Assembly (NCBI GenBank): GCA_036768475.1
Contig: DAIPMW010000002.1
Coordinates: 248,001 to 312,000 of the forward strand
Origin: JAEUMD01 sp036768475
Lineage (GTDB): Bacteria; Pseudomonadota; Alphaproteobacteria; Rhizobiales; Hyphomicrobiaceae
Direction of reading: 5' to 3'
Length of the DNA: 64,000 nucleotides
Shown here: positions 18,573 to 25,666 of the stretch, piece after piece
Position numbering within the stretch: the stretch's first letter is position 1
Layout of the letters: each line of letters begins with the position of its first letter
The notes under the pieces: generated by a model
Told to the model about the DNA's origin: nothing
Database searches by the model: none
Seen by the model: only the letters and a program-made list of their open reading frames with translations
Translations under genes and position numbers: made by a program

Positions 18573-19142
18573 TGGATTTGAAGGAGGTCGACATCAGGCG
18601 GTATTGCTTCGACCACCGTGACCCGTTTCTCCAGTCATAGTCTGACAGTCTGCTTCACGCCTTCGCTCAAAGCGCAAAGCTTCCATCTCAACCAATCGGA
18701 CACGCGAGTAATCGGCTGGCAGAAAGCAGGCTCACGAACGTCCCTAGTCTGAGTGTTATTGGCAACAAGGGTGCTGTTTTGCGGCAACATGCAAAAGTAA
18801 TTGAACGGATGTGTTTGTTTTCCGCTGTGGAGATATGTCTTTCTTTGGCCATATCCGTTGGGCCTAAAGAGTTACTGTGATTGCTGAACCGCAAAGTTGC
18901 CAAGGACATGGCAAACAGGACGAAATCGGGCCGATAACGGTTTGACGACCGGACATCACGAACGGTCGCGGCGCACCGCTGCGGGACGTGCGACCTTTGC
19001 GGCAGTTGTACTGAAGGCATCCCGGCCGCACAGGTATGTGGAGGAGAGTGTCCGGGATAGGGCCGGGCCGAGTGGCCGGCAAGGTTTTGTGTCGCGAATG
19101 CGGCTAATCGATCAGTCTGATCAAGCGACAGGATTCTCGGGG
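18573..19142. other. Intergenic region thiL to second L,D-transpeptidase
   Basis: No gene is supported in these 570 bases. Frames on both strands lack ribosome sites and recognisable protein features. The stretch around 18,770-18,900 is AT-richer than its surroundings, and contains CCTAAAGAGTTACTG, loosely like the ldtR-upstream motif; it is the likely promoter zone. Confidence 0.35.
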
Positions 19143-20540
19143 ATGGTGCGAATGCACGAAGTGTTGAGCCGTCTTGGCTGGACGGGCTCTGTTGGGTTTG
19201 TCTTGGCGATCTTAGCGGTGCCGATGTTTGCTGCAGTGATTGCCACGTCGTCGACTGCGTCGGCGCAGGAGTGGTGGGAGCAGATCCCGGGGTTCGGCGC
19301 GCCATCGTATTCCGAGCGGCGCGAGCGCGTCCGGCCAGCAGTCCGCCGCACTGAGGAACAGGGTGCGGATGGGTTCGAGGATCTGCGCGCCAACGCGACG
19401 CCGTGGCTCAGCGATGTGACGTTGACGGCGATCGACAACGCGATCGAGCGGTACGAGCGTATCGTTCAGCGCGGCGGCTGGAACACGATCCCCAAGGGCC
19501 GCACCATTCGTCCCGGCGATGACGACGACCGAATTCCTGCGATCAAGGCCCGCTTGCGCGCGACCGGTGATCTAGGCCGGTCGCAGTCGTACTTCGAATC
19601 GCTCGGCCTCGATGACAGCGTCGAGCGTGCAATACGTGGCTATCAGCGCCGCAACGGCCTGCGCGTCACGGGGCGCGTCGATCGCGCCACTCTGGCAGCA
19701 CTCAATGTTCCGGCTAAAGCGCGGTTGGATCAGCTCATCCTCAATCGCCGCCGTATCGTCGATTTGATGCAGCCGCGCGTCGAGAACCGCTATGTGCTCG
19801 TCAATGTTCCAGCCTTCCAGCTCGAGGCCGTCGAGAGCTACGAAGTGAAGCAGCGACATCGCGTGATCGTTGGACGCGAAGGACGCGAGACGCCCGATCT
19901 GAAGGGGCAGATCAGGGCGCTCAACTTCTTTCCCTACTGGCGCGTGCCCACCAGCGTCGCGACGCTCGATCTCATTCCGCGTGTGCAGCGCGAGCCCCAG
20001 TATCTGAGCGAGGAAGGCATCCGCATCTACGACGGCAGCTATGACGGGCCAGAGATCCAGCAATCGCAGATCGACTGGAGCACCGTTGATAAGAACCGCA
20101 TTCGCTTCAAGCAGGATCCCGGCGCGCGCAATGCCCTTGGCCTGGTGCGTCTCGACATGTCGAACGAGCATGGCGTTTACATGCACGACACGCCGATGAA
20201 GAATCTTTTCAGCCAGGCCGGCCGCGCATTCAGCGCCGGATGTGTCCGGGTGCAGGGCGTATTCGATCTGGCCGAGTGGATTGCCCAATACGAGTCGGGC
20301 TGGGAGCAGCCGGGCCGGGTGCGTGCGATCCTCGATGCGGGCCAGGCTGTCGATTTGCAATTGACGCGGCCGGTGCCGGTGATCTTTGCCTACATCACGG
20401 CCTGGGCGGAGCCAAACGGCGAGGTGAATTTCCGCCATGACATGTACAACCGTGACGGCTCTGCAGCGCTGGCCGCGCGCGACATGTCCGAGCCTGATCC
20501 AGATCAGCCCCCGCCGCCGTCAGGCGGCATCACCCCATGA
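19143..20540 (+). CDS. L,D-transpeptidase with peptidoglycan-binding domain (second paralogue)
   Basis: This 465-residue protein repeats the plan of the enzyme at 8242. It has a signal peptide (GSVGFVLAILAVPMFAAVIA ... ASAQ), a linker with AIERYERIVQRGGWNTIPKG, a PG_binding_1 domain (RLRATGDLG ... ERAIRGYQRRNGLRVTGRVD) and a YkuD catalytic domain. The active-site motif is HDTPMKNLFSQAGRAFSAGC-VRV, with the nucleophilic cysteine. The C-terminus is Pro-rich (PDPDQPPPPSGGITP). ATG at 19143 or 19152 gives the best signal peptide; an ATG at 19098 is possible. The last codons and stop lie inside a 28-bp tandem repeat, suggesting recent slippage at the 3' end. Confidence 0.9.
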   Translation: MVRMHEVLSRLGWTGSVGFVLAILAVPMFAAVIATSSTASAQEWWEQIPGFGAPSYSERRERVRPAVRRTEEQGADGFEDLRANATPWLSDVTLTAIDNAIERYERIVQRGGWNTIPKGRTIRPGDDDDRIPAIKARLRATGDLGRSQSYFESLGLDDSVERAIRGYQRRNGLRVTGRVDRATLAALNVPAKARLDQLILNRRRIVDLMQPRVENRYVLVNVPAFQLEAVESYEVKQRHRVIVGREGRETPDLKGQIRALNFFPYWRVPTSVATLDLIPRVQREPQYLSEEGIRIYDGSYDGPEIQQSQIDWSTVDKNRIRFKQDPGARNALGLVRLDMSNEHGVYMHDTPMKNLFSQAGRAFSAGCVRVQGVFDLAEWIAQYESGWEQPGRVRAILDAGQAVDLQLTRPVPVIFAYITAWAEPNGEVNFRHDMYNRDGSAALAARDMSEPDPDQPPPPSGGITP

Positions 20541-20598
20541 GTCGCCGTCAGGCGGCATCACCCCATGAGTCGCCGTCAGGCGGCATTACCCCATGAGC
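20515..20598 (+). repeat. 28-bp tandem repeat (three units) spanning the gene end
   Basis: Units at 20515-20542, 20543-20570 and 20571-20598 each read CGCCGTCAGGCGGCATCACC followed by CCATGAGT. The first two are identical and the third has a few changes. The first unit encodes the last codons and stop of the transpeptidase; the others are untranslated duplicates of that end. Confidence 0.9.
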
Positions 20599-20911
20599 CA
20601 CCAAGGCGGCAGGTGTGAGCGTCCGTCACGGGTATGCGATCGTGGTGCGTCGCAACAAGTCAGGACCTGCCCAAGCCACGCCGGTCAGCCAGTGGCGGCA
20701 TAGGGCAAACTGTTCACTGTGCCAGTTTGTCGTTATGCACAACACGACATCTACGTATTATGATGGTTGTTATGATCAAGGCTGAAGAGAGGATGTCAGC
20801 CGTTGATCGCATGGCACCTGCCAGGTTCGCGTATCGAAAGAGATACCCAGAAGGTCTCGCGGACACGCTGAAATAACCTCAGAAGGGCCGCGCAAGACCT
20901 GGGAGGTTCCA
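20599..20911. other. Intergenic region before the Met-rich coiled-coil gene
   Basis: I see no supported gene. An 80-codon frame (20634-20876) has no ribosome site and no recognisable domain. The region likely holds the promoter of the next gene. Confidence 0.35.
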
Positions 20912-21427
20912 ATGAGCAACTCGCAACCCACGCCGTTGCGCCTTGCCAGCGCACGCGAAACCGATTCTATCGAGCGCCTGGCAATTGCGTTCGAAAAGAG
21001 CGCCCGACGTTGGGAAATGGTCGCCTATCCCGCGATGGTCCTGTTCACGCTGCTCGCGGTTTTTGGCTTCTACAAGATCTACTCGGTCTCTGAGAACATG
21101 CGCATCATGGCTGAGCGGTTACAGCCACAGATGGGGGTGCACATGGACAAGCTGACGCTGTCCATGGAGTCATTGACCGCAAATGTCGCGCAGATGTCGC
21201 GCAACATCGATGCCATGCAGCAGCGCGTTGCCACCATGTCCGCGGACACAAAGGTGATGTCTGAGCAGATGAAAGTTCTGGCGACGATGGATCGGAACAT
21301 CGCCCAAATGAATCAGTCAGTGACGGCCATGACCGCTCACACCGACATGATGCGCTGGAACATGGCGACGATGAATCAGTCCATTCAGCGGCCCATGAAT
21401 TTCATGAACAGCTTCATGCCCTGGTGA
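20912..21427 (+). CDS. Membrane-anchored Met-rich coiled-coil protein, unknown function
   Basis: This 171-residue protein has one transmembrane helix at about residues 36-56 (MVAYPAMVLFTLLAVFGFYK). A long heptad-like region rich in Met, Gln, Asn and Thr follows, with repeated patterns such as MDKLTLSMESLTANVAQMS, MQQRVATMSADTKVMSEQM and MDRNIAQMNQSVTAM. The C-terminus is MNFMNSFMPW. The layout suggests an inner-membrane anchor with a periplasmic oligomeric coiled coil. The unusual methionine content could reflect metal or oxidant interaction, but that is inference. GGGAGG precedes the ATG. It opens the accessory region. I do not recognise a family. Confidence 0.8.
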   Translation: MSNSQPTPLRLASARETDSIERLAIAFEKSARRWEMVAYPAMVLFTLLAVFGFYKIYSVSENMRIMAERLQPQMGVHMDKLTLSMESLTANVAQMSRNIDAMQQRVATMSADTKVMSEQMKVLATMDRNIAQMNQSVTAMTAHTDMMRWNMATMNQSIQRPMNFMNSFMPW

Positions 21428-21439
21428 AGATCACCGCCA

Positions 21440-21483
21440 ACCACAACGGCCAGACGTGATTCAATCAAAACCTGACCTGCTCC
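21440..21483 (+). repeat. Dispersed intergenic repeat, copy D (right module only)
   Basis: The sequence CCACAACGGCCAGACGTGAT then TCAATCAAAACCTGACC and TGCTCC matches the right module of copy B at 9700-9742 with few changes. It lies 12 bases after the stop of the Met-rich gene. Confidence 0.7.
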
Positions 21484-21730
21484 AAGCGTGCGGCGATCTG
21501 CCCGCAGTGATGATCCGGATCATCGTGCAATCTGGCGTTGTCTGCGATCAGAGCATGACAACCCGCCGCACCAGGCTGTCTTGACGATGCCGCGCGGCTC
21601 AGCGCAAGCTCGGCCTGCGCTTTGATTTTAGCAAGTCACGCGCCAACAAGTGACGGCCGTAGCAAGGGTTCGCAGAAACCAGCCGGCGTCCCCAAAAAAA
21701 ACCTTCAATCAACGAGAATGGAGATGACGA

Positions 21731-21853
21731 ATGAGCAAGGATCCTTGCTGTTTCGGCTGTGATGGTTGCGTCAACCTGCTGATCGAGACTCTGGTGTTCG
21801 TCGGCGTATTCTTCGCCGCGATCGCCGCCACGGTGCTGCCGTTGATTTTGTAA
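21731..21853 (+). CDS. 40-residue Cys-rich single-pass membrane peptide
   Basis: A short frame with a good ribosome site (GGAGATGACGA before ATG) encodes 40 residues. The N-terminus MSKDPCCFGCDGC holds four cysteines in a CC-x2-C-x2-C pattern. One hydrophobic helix follows (LIETLVFVGVFFAAIAATVL) with a short tail. The pattern could bind metal or undergo thiol chemistry at the membrane face. I recognise no family. Coding is supported by the ribosome site, the clean cysteine/TM layout and the position in a region otherwise without genes; there is no independent proof. Confidence 0.55.
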   Translation: MSKDPCCFGCDGCVNLLIETLVFVGVFFAAIAATVLPLIL

Positions 21854-21982
21854 TCCGCAGGACTGCTTCGCGATCTGCCATAGGCCGCACAAAGGCAGTG
21901 GCAGTTGATCCAGGAATTATGCCGGCCGCGTCACTCAGAATGTGACGCGGCCGGTTCGATTCTGTGGCCGCTCTTCCACCGC

Positions 21983-23089
21983 TCAGTTGTGTTGCGAGGG
22001 CTGCACGGGGCAAGGCACGTTGGTCTGAGCTTCGAGGTCTTTCGCTTTGTCGGCATCGAGGTGGCGCATCACGTCGATGAGGCAGGCCGCAGGTCCGGGC
22101 TGGCCAAGGCGGATCAGACGTTGCGCCGTCTCGTAGTATTGCGCTGCAGCCTCCGGAACCTTGCCTTGCTGGAAGTAAATGTTGCCGAGTTCGCCGGTCA
22201 GGTCCGGGACATCGGGGAAGCGCTTCGTCAGATCGAGATAGGCGGTCACGGCTTCCGGCTTGCCCTTTGAGAACGCTTCTCGCGCCGCCGCCCATTCCTT
22301 CAGCATCTGTCCGCGCGTATCGGATGAAGCCGCGGGTTCAGGCGTGGTCGTCGCTGCCTCGCCGCGCGGCAGTGCTGCAGTCGACTGCTTCGAAGATGCC
22401 GTCTCGCCACCAGTCGCTGCCGCAAACGGTGGGGTTGTGGCAGCTCCATGCGATGGCGCCGCAGCTTCCGTTTTGGCAGGTGAAGCGGACGGGGCGTTGG
22501 ATAAGGTGGCAGGCCCGGCTTTCGCTTGCGTCTCGGGCGCGGTTCCACGGGAAAGACTGACGCCCTCGGAACTCTCCGCGGCCTTGGGTGTGGCGGCGGC
22601 GGATTGGCTCTTTGCGGCCGCATCATTTTCCTCGGCTGACGACGCAGCAGTCGTTGGTGCGGCGGTCTGCGCAGACGGAGGCGTCGTGCGGCTTGCGAGG
22701 CGCGTTCCAGGTGGCGTGCTCATCCACTGGCCGAGCACCTTGTCGGCGCACACCGTGTTGCCGACGTCGCGCAGAATTGATGCGTGATAGAGATATCCGA
22801 GCACGCCGGCCACCGCGATACCAGCAAACAGCAGGTGGCTGAACAGGGAGCGGAAGAAACGAGCAATGGGGCCACGCTGAGTGCGCCGGGTTGGCTCCTC
22901 GCGCATTGGTATCGGCCGCGGCGTCTCGGCAGGCGCTGTATCGGACGACGCTTCAGTGGGAGGCGTAACCGTGTCGGCCGTGGCGGTGGCGGTCATGCCG
23001 CCGCTGGCAGCAACTTCGGTGCCAGTCGTGCCAGTATCGGTGGCGGCGGCGGTGCCAGCCGTCGATGTGTCGTTGTCGGTCGTCGTCAT
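21983..23089 (-). CDS. Low-complexity membrane protein with TPR-like C-terminal domain
   Basis: This 368-residue protein begins with a Thr/Ala-rich N-terminus of about 60 residues and an Arg-rich patch (REEPTRRTQRGPIARFFRS). A transmembrane helix follows at about residues 86-105 (LLFAGIAVAGVLGYLYHA), then a long Ala/Ser/Thr/Pro linker (about 130-270). The C-terminal domain at about 275-360 contains TPR-like helices: WAAAREAFSKGKPEAVTAYL, FPDVPDLTGELGNIYFQQGK, PEAAAQYYETAQRLIRLG. The topology suggests a periplasmic TPR scaffold tethered to the inner membrane. Two cysteines (NTVCADK, NVPCPV) flank the exported part and might form a disulfide. It is the last gene of the minus-strand series. Function unknown. 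Confidence 0.8.
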   Translation of the reverse strand: MTTTDNDTSTAGTAAATDTGTTGTEVAASGGMTATATADTVTPPTEASSDTAPAETPRPIPMREEPTRRTQRGPIARFFRSLFSHLLFAGIAVAGVLGYLYHASILRDVGNTVCADKVLGQWMSTPPGTRLASRTTPPSAQTAAPTTAASSAEENDAAAKSQSAAATPKAAESSEGVSLSRGTAPETQAKAGPATLSNAPSASPAKTEAAAPSHGAATTPPFAAATGGETASSKQSTAALPRGEAATTTPEPAASSDTRGQMLKEWAAAREAFSKGKPEAVTAYLDLTKRFPDVPDLTGELGNIYFQQGKVPEAAAQYYETAQRLIRLGQPGPAACLIDVMRHLDADKAKDLEAQTNVPCPVQPSQHN

Positions 23090-23369
23090 GGCGTCTCACA
23101 TGTCACCGCCGGGCGGTGTCTCCTTCGATCAATGATGAGCGGGGCGAGATGCGAGGCGATGTCGGAGGCATTTGCTACCTCGTGCCGTGTCCGACGACAC
23201 GATGACAGCCGCTGTGAAGAGTGCTTGAACGAAGCCCTGCTTCAGCATCTCCGGAAGGCCCCTCTCGCTCTTGGCCGTCATTACAACACGAGGCCGTTTG
23301 CAGGCGCGCGGTGCGCCCGGCTGCTCGCCTTCCGTACAAAACTTCGCTTTATGCCAAGGCCGCTGCGCC

Positions 23370-23407
23370 AGCGGTGAAACCGGTCAGCACCACCCGGTTT
23401 CACCGCT
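23370..23407 (-). terminator. Strong hairpin after the shorter sulfur-globule-type gene
   Basis: A perfect 14-bp inverted repeat, AGCGGTGAAACCGG / CCGGTTTCACCGCT, with a 10-base loop lies 10 bases beyond the stop of the gene at 23418-23846 in its reading direction. There is no immediate U-run, so it may stabilise the mRNA end as much as terminate. Confidence 0.7.
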
Positions 23408-23417
23408 GTTGGCGGGA

Positions 23418-23846
23418 TCAGTTGGAAGGCGCTGCGGGAGCTGCAGGTGCCGCCGCAGGGGGTGGCGGGGGAGCATAGCCATAGCCCGGATAGCCCCAAG
23501 CACCCGGATAACCGCCATAAGGACTATAGCCGTAGCCGGGATAGCCGCCCCAGCCGGAACCTGGGCCGCCCCAGTAGCCGGGATAGCCGCCGTAGCCATA
23601 GCCCGGATAACCGTAGCCGCGGCCTGCGAGGTTCGAATTGCCTGAGAAGTTCATCCCGAAGTTGCCCGAGCCGGAGCCGTCGCCCCAGCCATTGCCCCAA
23701 CCGGGACCACCCCAACCTGGACCACCCCAACCGGGTCCGCCCCAACCGGGGCCCCAGCCCCAGGCCTTTGCATCGGATGCCGAGAAGGACACGGCGGTCA
23801 TGCCCACCAGTCCTGCCACAGCAAGCGTCTTAAGCACTTTATGCAT
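23418..23846 (-). CDS. Sulfur-globule-type secreted Gly/Tyr/Trp-rich protein (short paralogue)
   Basis: This 142-residue protein has a signal peptide (MHKVLKTLAVAGLVGMTAVS ... AKA). The mature protein begins WGWGPGW and has four GGPGW units, then the core GDGSGSGNFGMNFSGNSN followed by LAGRGYGYPGYGYG. PGY-rich repeats and a Pro/Ala tail follow. This composition and the core resemble the Gly/Asn/aromatic-rich envelope proteins of periplasmic sulfur globules (Sgp) in sulfur oxidisers. The core is nearly identical to that in the neighbouring gene. The start has a ribosome site GAGTACAG-like sequence and a normal signal peptide. The sulfur-globule assignment is by resemblance, not proof. Confidence 0.75.
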   Translation of the reverse strand: MHKVLKTLAVAGLVGMTAVSFSASDAKAWGWGPGWGGPGWGGPGWGGPGWGNGWGDGSGSGNFGMNFSGNSNLAGRGYGYPGYGYGGYPGYWGGPGSGWGGYPGYGYSPYGGYPGAWGYPGYGYAPPPPPAAAPAAPAAPSN

Positions 23847-23962
23847 TGCTGTACTCCTTTACGCGTTGTCTCCCTCCTTGAAATTTCATCAATCTTCGCG
23901 ACCGTGACGCCGAGAGGAGGGTCCACGTCGTCACCGTCGTTCCGGCTGGTCTCGTATCGCAC

Positions 23963-23991
23963 CGGTGATGGAAGGAGGCTCCATCACCGGC
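23963..23991 (-). repeat. Intergenic hairpin 1 between the two sulfur-globule-type genes
   Basis: The perfect 11-bp inverted repeat CCGGTGATGGA / TCCATCACCGG has a 7-base loop. There is no U-run, so it is more likely an mRNA-stability element than a terminator. Confidence 0.65.
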
Positions 23992-24019
23992 AGGACAGGA
24001 GAGACCACCGGCCCCGTCA

Positions 24020-24055
24020 CCGGCAGCGCTTGAAGACTTGTTTCAGCGTTGCCGG
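24020..24055 (-). repeat. Intergenic hairpin 2 between the two sulfur-globule-type genes
   Basis: The stem CCGGCAGCGCT / AGCGTTGCCGG has 11 pairs with one wobble and a 14-base loop. It lies 15 bases after the stop of the longer paralogue in its reading direction. Together with hairpin 1 it could protect the upstream message, as seen between differently expressed genes of one operon. Confidence 0.6.
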
Positions 24056-24069
24056 CAATGAGGGGAGCC

Positions 24070-24747
24070 TTACTTCTGCTGAGGTGCAGCCGGAGCGGCC
24101 GGCGGCGGGGCCGGCGGCGGCGCGTAGCCATAAGGCACGCCATAGCCGTATCCCGGATAGCCGACACCGGCGCCCTGGGTATTGGCGCTGCCGCCCATCG
24201 ACATGCCACCGGAGACGTTACCGCTGCCCGAGCCGCTGCCCTGGTTCCAGCCGTAGCCACCTGGATAGTAGCCGGGGCCGCCAGGATAAGGCGGCGGCGG
24301 AGGCTGCGTGCCCGCAGTCGCGGCCGGAGCCTGCTCGGCGGGTGCATGCGCCTTTGGTGCGGCCGGAGCCTGCGGAGCGGCTGCCTGCGGAGCGACCGGA
24401 GCTTGCGGAGCCGCAGCCGGCGGCGGCGGCGGAGCGTAGCCGTACGGTGATGGTGCGCCATAGCCATAGCCCGGATAGCCGTAACCGTAACCTGGATAGC
24501 CGTAGCCATAGCCCGGGTAGCCGTAACCGTAACCTGGATAGCCGTAACCGCGGCCGGCGAGGTTCGAGTTGCCCGAGAAGTTCATGCCGAAGTTGCCCGA
24601 GCCCGAGCCGTCACCCCAGCCGTTCCCCCAGCCCGGACCGCCCCAGCCGGGGCCCCAGCCCCAGGCGTTGGCCGTGTCGAGCGGGATAGCCGCAGCACCG
24701 ACAGCCAACATGGCTGCAACCGCTGCGGAACCTAGAAGATGTTTCAT
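24070..24747 (-). CDS. Sulfur-globule-type secreted Gly/Tyr/Pro-rich protein (long paralogue)
   Basis: This 225-residue protein has a signal peptide (MKHLLGSAAVAAMLAVGAAA ... ANA). The mature start WGWGPGWGGPGWGNGWGDG and the core GSGSGNFGMNFSGNSN are shared with the gene at 23418. Four YGYPGYG-type units, a Pro/Ala/Gln linker and a second, degenerate core (GSGSGNVSGGMSMGGSAN then VGYPGYGYG) follow, ending in a PPP/APA tail. An AGGAGACG ribosome site precedes the ATG. The two-core layout suggests internal duplication. Predicted to be exported to the periplasm and self-associating. The sulfur-globule role is inferred from composition and core resemblance. Confidence 0.75.
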   Translation of the reverse strand: MKHLLGSAAVAAMLAVGAAAIPLDTANAWGWGPGWGGPGWGNGWGDGSGSGNFGMNFSGNSNLAGRGYGYPGYGYGYPGYGYGYPGYGYGYPGYGYGAPSPYGYAPPPPPAAAPQAPVAPQAAAPQAPAAPKAHAPAEQAPAATAGTQPPPPPYPGGPGYYPGGYGWNQGSGSGSGNVSGGMSMGGSANTQGAGVGYPGYGYGVPYGYAPPPAPPPAAPAAPQQK

Positions 24748-24852
24748 GCTGTTACGTCTCCTGTCGTTTCGGCCCCCTGGCGAAGTGCTCGGTCAGTGCA
24801 TTCCGGAGAGGAGGGCCTGATCCCCGGAGAGGTCGTTTCTTTCCGTTTGCCG

Positions 24853-25650
24853 TCAGTAGAACGGCAGACCGAGATAGGGTGATGCGCCGTAGGGTGCTGG
24901 ATACATCGGTGAGAGACCCGGATACGCGCCGAAGCCCGGCGATAGTGTTGTCGGTCCGGCAAATCCTGGATATTGCAGTGCGCTTGCCGCGCCCCACGCA
25001 GGCGCCATCACCGGAGCGGTGGGCGCGACCTGCTGCGGTTGTGGATTTTGCTGTACGGGCTGCTGCGGGCGCACGGTTGGATCGCCACCGAGAGGCGGGT
25101 AATTTCCGAGTACCTGTCCCTGCGGCTGGTAGGCGTAATAGACCTGCGGGGCGCTGGGCTGCTGCTGTGGCGCGATGTTTAGGGGTGCGGACTGTTGCAG
25201 TGCTGCCTGTGGCGGCGCTGCGTACTGCGGTGACGGCATGGCAGGGGCGGCCTGATACATGATGGCTCCCCCCTGTGTCGCGGTGGCATAGGACGGTGCA
25301 CTGGCGATGTAGGGTGCGCTGCTCACGGTGCCGGTCGTCGCCGGCTGATATGCATAGCCTTGGCCGAGAGCAGTGTTCTGGGGCAGCCCCGACGTCTGCG
25401 GCACGACGAATGTCCCAGGCGCCTGTTGTTGTACGACGTAGCCCGCTCCGAAGCCGTATTGTGGCGTCTGCGTGTAAACCTGTGGCACGTGTTGCGGCGC
25501 CCCTTGCTGCACAGGCGAGCCGGGCTGCACTTGCGCCGGCGCCGGCGCTTGCGGCGGGATGTACCAGGGGTTCGACTGTGCATGGAGATTTGCGCCCGGT
25601 GTCGCCACCAGCCCTGCAAGGATCGCCAAGCTCGACAGTCGCACGGTCAT
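24853..25650 (-). CDS. Secreted Pro/Gln/Tyr-rich low-complexity protein B
   Basis: This 265-residue protein has a signal peptide (MTVRLSSLAILAGLVATPGA ... HAQ). The mature protein is rich in Gln, Pro, Ala and Tyr and contains GNYPPLGGDP, a form of the YPPLG motif found twice in the upstream gene product. The C-terminus is aromatic/Gly/Pro-rich (GFGAYPGLSPMYPAPYG). The start at 25650 lies 16 bases after the stop of the upstream gene; a longer frame to 26061 overlaps that gene and has no signal peptide. Most likely an exported surface or matrix protein. No known family recognised. Confidence 0.7.
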   Translation of the reverse strand: MTVRLSSLAILAGLVATPGANLHAQSNPWYIPPQAPAPAQVQPGSPVQQGAPQHVPQVYTQTPQYGFGAGYVVQQQAPGTFVVPQTSGLPQNTALGQGYAYQPATTGTVSSAPYIASAPSYATATQGGAIMYQAAPAMPSPQYAAPPQAALQQSAPLNIAPQQQPSAPQVYYAYQPQGQVLGNYPPLGGDPTVRPQQPVQQNPQPQQVAPTAPVMAPAWGAASALQYPGFAGPTTLSPGFGAYPGLSPMYPAPYGASPYLGLPFY

Positions 25651-25666
25651 CGCCTTTGTCGTCTCC

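Noticed and set aside
22784..23377. Plus-strand open frame opposite the TPR-like gene
   Set aside because: Arg/Gly-rich with no signal or domain, and antisense to a gene with clear TM and TPR-like segments.
23520..24560. Short direct repeats considered as a CRISPR array
   Set aside because: Repeats are in frame, encode GPGW or YGYPG units, and have no unique spacers of constant length.
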